Shown: in pieces, positions 35,801-44,698 of the stretch
How the letters are laid out: each line of letters begins with the position of its first letter
How positions within the stretch are numbered: position 1 is the first letter of the stretch
Assembly (NCBI GenBank): GCA_001464665.1
Contig: LNDP01000013.1
Span: 23,767-87,766 of the forward strand
Origin: Acidobacteria bacterium Ga0074141
Lineage (GTDB): Bacteria > Acidobacteriota > Blastocatellia > Pyrinomonadales > Pyrinomonadaceae
Length of the DNA: 64,000 bases
Reading direction: 5' to 3'
Program-made: the position numbers and the translations under genes
Notes under the pieces: generated by a model
The model's database searches: none
What the model was told of the DNA's origin: nothing
The model's input: the letters and a program-made list of their open reading frames with translations, nothing else

Positions 35801-36319
35801 CTATTTGGTTTGTTCTTCGGTTTCGGGTTCCGGCGGGGCAACTGACGAAAGAGCGGGATCATCAACTGCCACGTCCTTTTCAGGATAAAGCCTTTCTACA
35901 AACCTCAGCGTTACAAAATGAGCGGCAAAGGTTAGTCCGCCAAAACCGGCGATGAGCAGCACGGTGATGATCGGTGCGGTAAACGAGCTTCGGGACGGAA
36001 GTCCGCGAACCGTCTCAAATGAACTCGCAGAAAAGATGAGAATGAAGTAGGTAAAAATGGCGAAGGCGGTGAAAAATCCGAACGTGATCCAAAGATTCCA
36101 CGCCTGTTTCGTCTTGACCAGGCAAATTGTGCCGAGCGTCAAAAGGACGAGCGAGAGGAACCACAAAGCGTTCCTCAACAAGAAGTGCCAATATTCGAAC
36201 CCGGCAAGAGCATCTGCCGGTTTGCCGATGCTGCCGAGCCAGGACCAGGCATAATTTGCCAGGAACGCTGTAAGACCGGTCGCGGCCGCAAGGGATCCAA
36301 AATAGATCTTATTCCACAT
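35801..36319 (-). CDS. Four-helix membrane protein, unknown
   Basis: A 172-residue integral membrane protein with four predicted helices (about residues 5-25, 45-67, 75-97 and 113-137) and an acidic, Pro/Glu-rich C-terminal tail (ALSSVAPPEPETEEQTK). I recognise no family. It follows the HtrA-type protease gene by 17 bases and is likely co-transcribed with it. It is the first backbone gene after the right attachment repeat. Confidence 0.7.
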   Translation of the reverse strand: MWNKIYFGSLAAATGLTAFLANYAWSWLGSIGKPADALAGFEYWHFLLRNALWFLSLVLLTLGTICLVKTKQAWNLWITFGFFTAFAIFTYFILIFSASSFETVRGLPSRSSFTAPIITVLLIAGFGGLTFAAHFVTLRFVERLYPEKDVAVDDPALSSVAPPEPETEEQTK

Positions 36320-36336
36320 CCTTTTTCTGCGAGCGA

Positions 36337-37839
36337 CTAGTTCAGACGGACGGTCAAGTAGGTGACGGTCCCGCGCCTTGAGATGAGCAAGAGAACCGGA
36401 CGGTCACCGGACTGCTGCAAAGCGGCCTCGACCTCCGCGGCCGATCTTACGGTCCGTCGGTTCACCTCGAGTATAATATCACCCTTTGCGATGCCGGCTT
36501 CGGCGGCCGATCCGCTCGGATCGATCTCGATGATGACAAGGCCCTCGGTCTCCGTGCCTGCTCCAAACTGCTTTGCGAGAGCGGGAGTTACGGGCTGGAG
36601 CGTGACGCCGAGCTTGCCGCTGCCGCGTTCCGGTTGAGCTTCCTGGCCCGGCTGTGCGGTTGGAGAATTGGTCGCTGCCGTTTCCGAATCGAACTCGTCG
36701 AGCACCGCGGTCAGTTCCGTTGTATTGCCGTCGCGAAGGACGCTGAGCTTGACCTCCGAGCCCGGAAGCGTGCCCGCGATCTTGTTTCGGAGCACGTTGC
36801 CGTCGTCGATCTTTTCGCCATTCACCGCCGTAATGATATCGCCGCGTTTCACGCCCGCCTTTTCAGCCGAGCTTCCGGGCCGGACATTGCTGACAAGCAC
36901 ACCTGAGCCGTCCGGTAATTCGAGAGCTCTCGCTGTGTCGCCGGTGACTGTTTGAATGTTAACGCCGAGCAGGCCGCGGCGGACCTTGCCGCTCGCGAGT
37001 AGTTGCTCCATCACGTTCTTGGCCATGTTCGACGGGATCGAAAAGCCTATTCCGATGTTTCCGCCGCCGCTGCCCGGTGAAGACAGTATCTGCGAATTGA
37101 TGCCAATAAGCTGGCCTTCGAGGTTAACAAGCGCACCGCCGGAGTTGCCCCGGTTGATAGGTGCGTCCGTCTGGAGAAAATCTTCAAAAGAGTCGCTTCC
37201 GCCGTAGGCAAGCCCCGTCCGTCGGCCTTTGGCAGAAATGATGCCGGCCGTTACCGATTGACCGATACCGAGCGGATTGCCGATCGCAAGGACGATATCG
37301 CCGACGCGGACCGAATCCGAATTTCCGAGCGAAAGAAAGGGAAGGTTCTGCGCCTCGATCTTGAGGACGGCGAGGTCGCTCGGTTTATCAATGCCAACGA
37401 GCTTCGCTTCATGCCGTTGATTGTCGGCGGTGATTGCCGTGATCCGCGTAGCTTCATCAACGACGTGGGCATTGGTCATGATGGTTCCGTCAGCGGAAAC
37501 GATCACGCCCGAGCCGACGCCTCTTTCAACCCGAGGGCCCTGATTTCCACGCGGGCCGGGCTGTTGGCGGAAAAATTCTTCGAACGGCGAACCCTCTTGG
37601 GTTTGTCGGGACTGCGGCTGTGAACGCACCTCAGATTCGATCCTTAAAACCGCGGGCGAGGTCTTTTCGACAATGTCCGCATAAGAGGTCCGAATGCCGT
37701 CGATAACAACCGGGGCGGGCGGCGGAGCCGGTTCGGACGGCGCCGGAACGTCCGCCGGCGACAGCAGGCCCGTATTGCAGCCTGCAATAAAGAGCGAGAA
37801 AACAAATATAAAGGCGATTAAAGCTTGTGACCTTTTCAT
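36337..37839 (-). CDS. HtrA/DegP-family serine protease with two PDZ domains
   Basis: A 500-residue protease starting at the ATG at 37839 (MKRSQALIAF), which has GCGGAG upstream. The signal peptide ends in a lipobox (LFIAGC), so it is probably a lipoprotein in the periplasm. The trypsin-like domain shows the triad: His in TNAHVVD, Asp in KPSDLAVLKI and Ser in NRGNSGGALV. Two PDZ domains follow (about residues 280-370, RRGLLGVNIQTV, and 410-500, GKLGVTLQPV). It would degrade or refold damaged envelope proteins. Confidence 0.92.
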   Translation of the reverse strand: MKRSQALIAFIFVFSLFIAGCNTGLLSPADVPAPSEPAPPPAPVVIDGIRTSYADIVEKTSPAVLRIESEVRSQPQSRQTQEGSPFEEFFRQQPGPRGNQGPRVERGVGSGVIVSADGTIMTNAHVVDEATRITAITADNQRHEAKLVGIDKPSDLAVLKIEAQNLPFLSLGNSDSVRVGDIVLAIGNPLGIGQSVTAGIISAKGRRTGLAYGGSDSFEDFLQTDAPINRGNSGGALVNLEGQLIGINSQILSSPGSGGGNIGIGFSIPSNMAKNVMEQLLASGKVRRGLLGVNIQTVTGDTARALELPDGSGVLVSNVRPGSSAEKAGVKRGDIITAVNGEKIDDGNVLRNKIAGTLPGSEVKLSVLRDGNTTELTAVLDEFDSETAATNSPTAQPGQEAQPERGSGKLGVTLQPVTPALAKQFGAGTETEGLVIIEIDPSGSAAEAGIAKGDIILEVNRRTVRSAAEVEAALQQSGDRPVLLLISRRGTVTYLTVRLN

Positions 37840-37972
37840 TTCAAATACTCCGCAATTCACTAAACTCGATCAAGATGATCCTTCGAATTGTCGATGCTAA
37901 AGTTCTACTGTAACAAATCAATACGACCTTTCGGCACTAATGGTTCGGAAAATTCCGCCCAATCGGTGTGCG

Positions 37973-38881
37973 TCAGGCACCGGCAACACGCGAAAGCGAA
38001 TCCCGAAAAACATACGCAAGCGACTTGTAGATCAGCTTCGAACATAGGAACGCGGGGGCGTCGAAAAGGTCGTTGAACGAATACTCGACCAGGTCCATCC
38101 CGACAATATTCTTTTTCTCTGCCGTGCGTTTGATCAGCTCGAGCGTTTCGTACCAGCCCAGCCCGCCCGGTTCGGGTGTTCCGGTCGTCGGCATTATTGA
38201 GGGGTCGAGCCCGTCGATGTCGATGGTCAGGTACACATTATCCGAAAGCCCGGCAACGGCTTCGTCTATCCAGTCGGTTTTGCCGGCGACGTCACGAGCC
38301 CAGAATATCTTTGTCGGCAGCCCGTCGGCGATCGCGATCGCCTCTTCCGCCGAGAGCGAACGAATACCGACCTGCACCGAGGGGATCCGCATATCTCTGA
38401 CGACCCGAGCCATTATTGAGGCATGCGAATGCGGTGTGCCGTCGTAGGTGTCGCGGAGATCGGCGTGGGCATCGATCTGAAGAACGCTGAAGTCATGGTA
38501 CTTCTCGGCGTGGGCCTTGATCACGGGGCCTGAAACGGAATGCTCGCCGCCGATCATGCACAGAAACTTGTCAGCACTGACCAACCGTTTCGCCTCGTCA
38601 TAAAGTGCCGCCATCATCTCGTCGGGCGTCGGACGGGGCTTGAACTCATCGAGCGTATGGATACCGACACGAAAAGGCTCGGTATCGGTCTCTTCCTCGT
38701 AGAGCTCCATGTTGCGCGAGGCATCGACGATCGACATCGCCCCGCGGCCGGTTCCGGTGCCGAAAGACACGGTGCCCTCGTACGAAACAGGCCAGATCAG
38801 TATCCCTGATTGGTCGAACGATGATAGTTCGACCTCATCAATGCCGCCGAAATTCATCGGCAAGTTTTCAGATTCACTCAT
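37973..38881 (-). CDS. speB: Agmatinase
   Basis: A 302-residue ureohydrolase with all the manganese motifs: IGGEHSVSG, QIDAHADLRD, SHASIMARV and TIDIDGLDPSIMPTTGTPEPGG. It hydrolyses agmatine to putrescine and urea; the size and spacing fit agmatinase better than arginase. No arginine decarboxylase is nearby. A second, more distant ureohydrolase lies at 60911-61867. AAGGAG is close before the start. Confidence 0.85.
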   Translation of the reverse strand: MSESENLPMNFGGIDEVELSSFDQSGILIWPVSYEGTVSFGTGTGRGAMSIVDASRNMELYEEETDTEPFRVGIHTLDEFKPRPTPDEMMAALYDEAKRLVSADKFLCMIGGEHSVSGPVIKAHAEKYHDFSVLQIDAHADLRDTYDGTPHSHASIMARVVRDMRIPSVQVGIRSLSAEEAIAIADGLPTKIFWARDVAGKTDWIDEAVAGLSDNVYLTIDIDGLDPSIMPTTGTPEPGGLGWYETLELIKRTAEKKNIVGMDLVEYSFNDLFDAPAFLCSKLIYKSLAYVFRDSLSRVAGA

Positions 38882-38964
38882 AAGGAGTATTTTAGACCCC
38901 TGTCCTCAATTTTCAAAAAAACTCGGCCGGCGAACCTTGCCTAAGATGCGTTCTCGGGAAAATA

Positions 38965-38994
38965 TTGCAAAAAGCCAGCAAAATGTACTATTAT
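38965..38994 (+). promoter_or_regulatory. Candidate sigma70-type promoter
   Basis: TTGCAA and TATTAT are separated by 18 bases, in the 321-base gene-free stretch (38882-39202) between speB and the exported-protein gene at 39203. The distance to that gene (about 210 bases) is long, so the assignment is tentative. I see nothing else in this stretch. Confidence 0.35.
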
Positions 38995-39202
38995 TAAAGA
39001 CGGTTCACAGTCTAGCCTGCTTGACTGACCCGAACTCTTCAACAATTCGCACGCAACACTCGCCGAGACCACTCAAAAAAATCAGCCTGGTAAGATTCCG
39101 TTGACCTCGCGAGTTGCCCTTTTATGACCGGATGCTTCGCTAAACGTTCCCGGTTGTTTCCCCCGATCACCTAGATCTCTTCAACACCACAGGAGGAAAT
39201 AA

Positions 39203-39637
39203 ATGAAAAAATTCACACTTTTCGTGCTCTTCGTATTCACCCTCGCCTTGCTATCGACAAACGCTCTGGCACAACAGAAATTCTCCAAGTTCGTCACCGA
39301 ACCGGAACGCTGGGACGCCATCGAGCTTTCCGCACCGGCAGAGTGCGTTGGAAATCCGGAAGAATGTGCCGTTAAAATGCTGAATGAGCTTAGCATTGAG
39401 GTCGGCGACGAACCCGATTTCAGCGTTTATCGCCTCGGCGAAGTGGCGGAGAAAAGCGTAACGGTCGTTTTTGTTTCCCGCCTGGTCGAGGATGATGACT
39501 CGGTGCTCGGCAAACTTTACCGGCTCGAGCTAAGCAAGAACGATGTTGAGGACAAGTCCTTCACGCTCAACAGCGTCGGTCAACTCTTTCAGTGTATGGA
39601 AGGCCCCATCGGCTGGCGTAAGACGGCCTGTCAGTAG
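39203..39637 (+). CDS. Small exported protein, unknown
   Basis: A 144-residue protein with a strong signal peptide (MKKFTLFVLFVFTLALLS, cleavage after NALAQ). The mature domain is mixed alpha/beta with four cysteines (AECVGNPEECA near the start; FQCMEGPIGWRKTACQ at the end), likely two disulphides. AGGAGG precedes the ATG. I recognise no family. It stands alone and is followed by a terminator. Confidence 0.7.
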   Translation: MKKFTLFVLFVFTLALLSTNALAQQKFSKFVTEPERWDAIELSAPAECVGNPEECAVKMLNELSIEVGDEPDFSVYRLGEVAEKSVTVVFVSRLVEDDDSVLGKLYRLELSKNDVEDKSFTLNSVGQLFQCMEGPIGWRKTACQ

Positions 39638-39659
39638 ATCAGCAATTTCGAATTACGCA

Positions 39660-39692
39660 AAAATGCCCGGTCTCAATTGGCCGGGCATTTTC
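39660..39692. terminator. Hairpin terminator between convergent genes
   Basis: ATGCCCGG pairs with CCGGGCAT around a 10-base loop, with A residues before and T residues after, so it can work on both strands. It sits between the genes ending at 39637 (+) and 39714 (-). Confidence 0.75.
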
Positions 39693-39713
39693 ATTTGGGG
39701 AAGCCGTCTAAGG

Positions 39714-41087
39714 CTATTTGCGATTTAGTTTCTCGTCGTAGAGTTCGCGATAGACCCTGTAATTATTCATCACCTTGAAGACGTAATTCTTCGTCTCGGC
39801 AAAGCCGACCTCGGCCGCGAAAAGGCCCGGATCCCTGGGCTTCGTCCGGTTGAGCCAGCGTGCGGCGTTGTCTTCGCCGGCGTTGTAGCTTGCCGCGACC
39901 GCTTCGTAGAGCCCGCCGAATTCATCCTTTATCTTACGGATATAGATCGAGCCGATGGCAACGTTCGTCTCCGGGTCATAGAGATCGTCCGGCTGCAGTC
40001 GCGGATATCCGGCCTCGTCCTTATATTTGATTGCCGTATCGAAAACTAGCTGAATCAAGCCGCGGGCACCCGCCGGCGATTTCGCGTTCGGCCGGAATGA
40101 GCTTTCCTGCTTCATTATTGCAAGTACGAATAGCGGGTCGATCCGCTGCTTTATCGAGTGCTTCAAGACTTGCGCACGGAAAGGCGTAGGATATTGAGAA
40201 TACATTTGCGGAGAAACCGCTCCGGTCTTTCTGACCGGCGACGAGAGGTTTCGCTCGGCGGCGAGCCCACCAAAGTACGAGGTGTAGGTTTGCGGGATCG
40301 ACGAGAAAATGGCCGAGGCTTCGGTTGCTTTACCTGCCTTTTCGAGGGCATATGCTTTCAAGAAACGAGCTTCGTCAGCGGAAGTCATCGATCCCGCGAA
40401 GGTTCGAACCGCGAGCATTCGGTCAGCGGCCGTTGCGGCCTCATTCCATCGCCCGCGGTAGATCTCCATTCGAACTAGCCCCTGTAAAGCGTTGACCTCA
40501 GTGGTCTTACCAGGAAACTCTCGAACCGCCTTTTCGACCCATTCGGCGGCTTTTGCGTATTCGCCCGCCTCGCGGTAGGCATCGATTATGTTGAGATACG
40601 CCGACTCGATCCGCTCACCGGTCGGGAACATCACGGTGTATTGCTCGTAGGTGCGGGCGGCTTCAAGATTTTTGCCGGCACGAACATAGCTCGCCCCTTT
40701 GAAGGAAAGCCCATCGCGGCCTTCTTTGCTCATCGAATGATCTTTCAAAAGCCGATCGAACCACTCGACCGCCTTCAGGTACTCGCGTTCCCACATGAAC
40801 GAACGGGCCGTGCCGAAGAGAGCCTTCGGCGTTCCGGCATGCTCCGGATATGTCGCGAGCACGATCGCCCAGTGCTCTCGCGCCTGCGGGAACAAGCGAT
40901 TGGCCATGTAGGTCTCTGCCCGCGAGAGGTGCTCCTCTGCCGGCATAACCGGAAGCTTTCCGCCAGCTTCAAGCCGAGCGGCGTTGTCTGCCTGCGTTGC
41001 ACGTCTTAAAGCGGCATCAGATGACTGAGCAAGCGAAGGCACCACAAGCAAAATGTTGAAAACGAGTGAAAGTAGAGCGATTTTCAT
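39714..41087 (-). CDS. Soluble lytic murein transglycosylase (Slt-type)
   Basis: A 457-residue periplasmic protein with a signal peptide (about residues 1-20, ending PSLAQ). Residues about 50-280 are TPR-like helical repeats forming the Slt superhelical U domain. The C-terminal SLT domain (about 305-445) has the catalytic Glu in MKQESSFRPNAKSPAGARGLIQ and the motif AVAASYNAGEDNAARW. It cleaves peptidoglycan glycan strands, forming anhydro-muropeptides. It is somewhat shorter than E. coli Slt70. Confidence 0.9.
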   Translation of the reverse strand: MKIALLSLVFNILLVVPSLAQSSDAALRRATQADNAARLEAGGKLPVMPAEEHLSRAETYMANRLFPQAREHWAIVLATYPEHAGTPKALFGTARSFMWEREYLKAVEWFDRLLKDHSMSKEGRDGLSFKGASYVRAGKNLEAARTYEQYTVMFPTGERIESAYLNIIDAYREAGEYAKAAEWVEKAVREFPGKTTEVNALQGLVRMEIYRGRWNEAATAADRMLAVRTFAGSMTSADEARFLKAYALEKAGKATEASAIFSSIPQTYTSYFGGLAAERNLSSPVRKTGAVSPQMYSQYPTPFRAQVLKHSIKQRIDPLFVLAIMKQESSFRPNAKSPAGARGLIQLVFDTAIKYKDEAGYPRLQPDDLYDPETNVAIGSIYIRKIKDEFGGLYEAVAASYNAGEDNAARWLNRTKPRDPGLFAAEVGFAETKNYVFKVMNNYRVYRELYDEKLNRK

Positions 41088-41249
41088 ATTCTTTTCCGGA
41101 ATTTAATGCGGGCAGGGGCCGAAGCCCTAGGTTAACCGATGTTTGGACGTAATGGCAATGTTTGGGGTTGCCGAGCATGGTTGCTGCTTATGTTCAGCGG
41201 CGTTGGGCGTGCTAAAATCTGGCTTTGCTTTTGAGCAAGAGGAGAGAAT

Positions 41250-42098
41250 ATGAGACTGGCGATCAATGGCGCGACCACGATGACCGCGGACCTCGAGACG
41301 GATATCCGCTCGGCGGCGGCGGCGGGGTTTGAGATGGTGGAACTGCGTTCGAACAAGCTTTACGACTATTTGGAAGGGCACTCGGTCGAGGACCTTAACA
41401 ATTTGCTGAAGGAGACCGGCGTTGAGGTTCTTTCGATCAATACGCTTGAGCATATTACGTGGCGTTCGGACGAGGATTACGCCGCGATAAAAGCTGAGTG
41501 CGAAAAGCTCTCGGCCATCTCGGCGGAGATCGGTTGCCCGTATGTGCTTTCTGTTCCGGGAGCCCTTCGGCAAGGCCCGAAAACGGACGAGGAGACCATC
41601 GCGGAATCCGTCCGCGTGCTTAATGAACTTGCCGACATTGCCGAGCCGCATGGCATAAAGCTCGGTTTTGAGTTTTTGGGCGAGGCGGGCAATTCGGTGA
41701 CGACGCTCGATCTCGGCAGCAAGATCGTCGATCTGGTCGGGCGCGAAAGCGTCGGAAATGTCATAGACACGTATCATTTCTATGCCGGGAGCTCGTCTTG
41801 GGAAGCGCTCGAGAACCTCGACCCGAAAAAGCTCTTCATCTTCCACATCAACGGTGCCGAAGATCTGCCGAAGGACGAGTTGAACGACTCAAAGCGGCTA
41901 TATCCGGGCGAAGGCGTTCTGCCCATCGCAAAGATGAAAGAGACGCTAGACAAGATCGGCTACGAAGGCCCGGCGAGCGTTGAGATCTTTCGGCCCGAGT
42001 ATTGGGAGCTCGATCCGTTCATCGTCGCAAAAGAAGCGAAAGAAGCCGCCGAAAAGGCACTTGGCCTGGGTAAATACGCCGCCGGCGGAAGTTGGTAG
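41250..42098 (+). CDS. Sugar phosphate isomerase/epimerase (AP-endonuclease-2 fold)
   Basis: A 282-residue TIM barrel of the IolE/IolI/xylose-isomerase-like group, with NGATTMTADLETDIRSAAAAGFEMVELRS near the N-terminus, LGFEFLGEAGNSVTTLD (metal-ligand Glu), IDTYHFYAGSSSWEAL and HINGAEDLP. It is followed, after about 100 bases, by a Gfo/Idh/MocA dehydrogenase, so the two may act together in inositol or another polyol's breakdown. The exact sugar is not clear. Confidence 0.8.
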   Translation: MRLAINGATTMTADLETDIRSAAAAGFEMVELRSNKLYDYLEGHSVEDLNNLLKETGVEVLSINTLEHITWRSDEDYAAIKAECEKLSAISAEIGCPYVLSVPGALRQGPKTDEETIAESVRVLNELADIAEPHGIKLGFEFLGEAGNSVTTLDLGSKIVDLVGRESVGNVIDTYHFYAGSSSWEALENLDPKKLFIFHINGAEDLPKDELNDSKRLYPGEGVLPIAKMKETLDKIGYEGPASVEIFRPEYWELDPFIVAKEAKEAAEKALGLGKYAAGGSW

Positions 42099-42110
42099 GA
42101 ATGTTTACAG

Positions 42111-42184
42111 CGGATTTTCGCGGATCTTCACGGATCGTTTTGTCGGAGAATCGACCAAAATCTGTGGGAATCAGTGCTGATCCG
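42111..42184 (+). repeat. Inverted repeat with 10-bp units (CGGATyTTCA-like)
   Basis: Between the isomerase and dehydrogenase genes, three 10-base units CGGATTTTCG, CGGATCTTCA, CGGATCGTTT (42111-42140) are followed by an arm (42155-42184) whose reverse complement has units CGGATCAGCA, CTGATTCCCA, CAGATTTTGG. The arms can form a long imperfect hairpin. Confidence 0.7.
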
Positions 42185-42198
42185 TTGTCGAAAATATA

Positions 42199-43167
42199 AT
42201 GAGTAAAGTTCGAATTGGAATTGTTGGAACCGGTTATATCGGTAATGTTCACGGGCGTATTTATACGCGGGACGAACGAGCCGAGGTTTCGGCGTTGTTT
42301 GATATCGTCCCGGAGCGGGCGGAGCGTACCGCCAAAAGCATCGGCGGCAAGGTTTGTTCATCGCGTGACGAGTTGATGGAGAACTGCGATGCTGTGCTGG
42401 TTTGCTCCCCAAACAAGACACACAAAGAGATCGCACTGCACGCCATCGCGGAAGGGAAGCATGTGTTTTGCGAAAAGCCGTTCGCGATCGGCATTGAAGA
42501 CGCGGCGGCATTACGCGATGCAGCCAACGGCGGTAGAGTCATTTTCCAGGTCGGGCACAATCGCCGTTTTGCCCCGGTTTACGCGACGCTGAAAGATCTG
42601 CTCGGTGAGGACAAGGCTCATTCGGCGCACATCAAAATGAACCGCGGCGAACTGAAAAATCCCGTTTGGACCGGCGATGTGAATGTTACCGGCGGCTTTC
42701 TTTATGAGACGACGATCCATCTCTTCGATATGATGCGATTCCAATTCGGAGAGATCGAGGAATTGGTCGCCTACGGTTCGCAGCACGAATATCCGGAGCT
42801 TGATGAATTTTCGATCATCTTTAAGTTCAAGAACGGCTTTCACTGCACGTTCGCATCTTCGTCGGACGCAAGCTGGCATTTTCCCTTCGAGCGGATCGAA
42901 GTCTTCTGTCACCATCGAACGATAATGACCGAGGAGATGGAGCGATTGCTTGATTCCCGCGGAATGGACGCCAACTTTGAAACGCTTTCGTTTCACATGA
43001 CCGAGAAAGAGGAGCGTTGGGGATACGTTCAGGAAGATCGGGCGTTCATTGATTCGATACTGGCCGGCAGCGAGCCGCCCGTGACCGCCGATGACGGATT
43101 TCGGTCGGTCGAGCTGGTCGAATCGGTGTATACTGCCATCCGTAGCGGTGAACGTGTCCGCTTTTGA
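42199..43167 (+). CDS. Gfo/Idh/MocA-family NAD(P)-dependent oxidoreductase
   Basis: A 322-residue dehydrogenase. The N-terminal Rossmann fold has RIGIVGTGYIGNVHGR, and CEKPFAIGIEDA carries the family's Lys-Pro pair. The substrate domain has QVGHNRRFAPVYATLKDLL and GGFLYETTIHLFDMMRFQFG, including the catalytic His. It is related to inositol 2-dehydrogenase but the substrate is not certain. It lies downstream of a sugar isomerase on the same strand, across the repeat at 42111. Confidence 0.85.
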   Translation: MSKVRIGIVGTGYIGNVHGRIYTRDERAEVSALFDIVPERAERTAKSIGGKVCSSRDELMENCDAVLVCSPNKTHKEIALHAIAEGKHVFCEKPFAIGIEDAAALRDAANGGRVIFQVGHNRRFAPVYATLKDLLGEDKAHSAHIKMNRGELKNPVWTGDVNVTGGFLYETTIHLFDMMRFQFGEIEELVAYGSQHEYPELDEFSIIFKFKNGFHCTFASSSDASWHFPFERIEVFCHHRTIMTEEMERLLDSRGMDANFETLSFHMTEKEERWGYVQEDRAFIDSILAGSEPPVTADDGFRSVELVESVYTAIRSGERVRF

Positions 43168-43212
43168 AAATGCGGGGGGAACCTCGGTTCGTAGTTGCTC
43201 GTAGCTAAGGTT

Positions 43213-43662
43213 GTGATCCAGTGTCAAAATTGCGGCAAAACAAATGCCGATGAAAGCCAGTTCTGCCGATTTTGCGGAGCGAGGATGGCCCTGCGGCAAG
43301 AGGTTGATTTCGACCATGCACCGCCGCGGCCGTATGGCTGGAAGACGGACGAGTACCAGACCCAGGCAGAAGGACGGACCGTCAATCTTGACTACAAACA
43401 GCGAACCTCGCCGCTTCTTGAGACCCATTTAGCTCCGAACGCGGGAGCCCTTGCCTACACCGGTCCGAAAGACCTTTCGGGCAACTACCGCTGCCCATTC
43501 TGCGGCACACACTTTCTACCCGTAAATGAACGCCGCATTTCGACGGCCGGATGGATCGTCTTCGGAACCCTACTCTTGTTCACGGTAGTGTTTTTCTGGA
43601 TCGGACTTCTTTTGAAAGAGGATGTCCCGGTTTGTCCAATATGCAAACGCGCGGTCAAATAA
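43213..43662 (+). CDS. Zinc-ribbon membrane protein, unknown
   Basis: About 149 residues, taken from a GTG at 43213 (a TTG at 43195 is also possible). It has an N-terminal zinc ribbon (CQNCGKTNADESQFCRFCG), a second pair of CxxC motifs (CPFCGTHFLP and CPICKRAV) and one membrane helix (about WIVFGTLLLFTVVFFWIGLL) between them. This is a common bacterial layout for small regulators or membrane sensors. No further function can be read. Confidence 0.65.
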   Translation: MIQCQNCGKTNADESQFCRFCGARMALRQEVDFDHAPPRPYGWKTDEYQTQAEGRTVNLDYKQRTSPLLETHLAPNAGALAYTGPKDLSGNYRCPFCGTHFLPVNERRISTAGWIVFGTLLLFTVVFFWIGLLLKEDVPVCPICKRAVK

Positions 43663-43663
43663 T

Positions 43664-44644
43664 TTACCGGTAAACGTAGCCTTTCGGGTGAACGATGCGG
43701 ACGTCCGGATTCGTACTGATCACGTCAAGCCGATAAAAGCCCTTTTTGGTATTTGTTGAAAGGTAGGTCAGCAGAAACTGCCGGTCGAGCAGGAGCTTCA
43801 GTTCGCGGAAGAACGGATCGTAACTGAGCGGTGCGATCTGTCCCTGAAAGAAAGCCCGGCCGCCGGTTTCCTTCGCAAGCCTTTCAAGCGAACCCTGGCC
43901 AAATAAGGCAAGCTGCGTATTGCGATCGTCGGTCAGTACTGTCGGCGAGTAGATCGAGAAGACCGTAACACTCTTACGTTGTGCGTTAAAGATGGCTCGA
44001 TCGAGGTCAACGCTTTGGCTCGGCGTCGCGCCGAAAAAGCCCTGCGAAACATCTACACCGTCGGAAACCATAAGGATCGCCCTCCGTCCGGCCGGGAGCG
44101 AATCGAAGCGGTTGAGTGCGTCAAGGACGCCGTCGTATGGGCTCCGCGGAGAAACCGAGCTGCTTGAGGAAACGATCCGCAGCGACCTTGCCGCCCGGTC
44201 GAGGTCTGTCGTAAATCTCTGCCGAACCTGGATCGTTCCCGCACGCAGATAGCCGACCATTACACGCGAGCCTTTTGGAAGCCCGCGTATGAAGCTGGCT
44301 ACATCTTTCAACTGCAAATTGAACTCGGTCGCAAGGTCGTCTTGTATCAGCACGGCGAGGGCGAGCGGAGCCTCGTCGATGCTGCGGATCGAAAGGATGG
44401 TCTGGTCCATACCGTTCTCGCGGACGAGCAATTGATCGACCTCGACCAGTTCCTGCTGCTGCCCGGTGCGGAGTTCCTGCTGAGTGTAGATCGAGATCGG
44501 GATCGAAACGGTTCTCGCCTGTCCGTTTTGCGGGTCCTGTGCCTGCACGGTGAGAAAGCCCGAGGCGATAAAAGCAAAAGCGAACATCACCGCCACGCAG
44601 GGCCGCAGATCATTAAACGCAAAACTTTTTCGTTCAGTGCTCAT
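43664..44644 (-). CDS. VWFA-related exported protein
   Basis: A 326-residue protein with a signal peptide (ending TVQAQ) and a von Willebrand type A-like domain over residues about 75-320 (PLALAVLIQDDLATEFN..., GSRVMVGYLRAGTI, AILMVSDGVDVS). The usual metal-site motif DxSxS is replaced by DDLAT, so the classical MIDAS seems lost. This resembles the VWFA-related family expanded in Acidobacteriota, which supports the taxonomic guess. Its stop codon lies next to that of the convergent zinc-ribbon gene. Confidence 0.8.
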   Translation of the reverse strand: MSTERKSFAFNDLRPCVAVMFAFAFIASGFLTVQAQDPQNGQARTVSIPISIYTQQELRTGQQQELVEVDQLLVRENGMDQTILSIRSIDEAPLALAVLIQDDLATEFNLQLKDVASFIRGLPKGSRVMVGYLRAGTIQVRQRFTTDLDRAARSLRIVSSSSSVSPRSPYDGVLDALNRFDSLPAGRRAILMVSDGVDVSQGFFGATPSQSVDLDRAIFNAQRKSVTVFSIYSPTVLTDDRNTQLALFGQGSLERLAKETGGRAFFQGQIAPLSYDPFFRELKLLLDRQFLLTYLSTNTKKGFYRLDVISTNPDVRIVHPKGYVYR

Positions 44645-44698
44645 CTTTACAGGCCTTAGTTTGAATTAGAACGGCAGTGTTTGTAAAGTTAATCGAGA

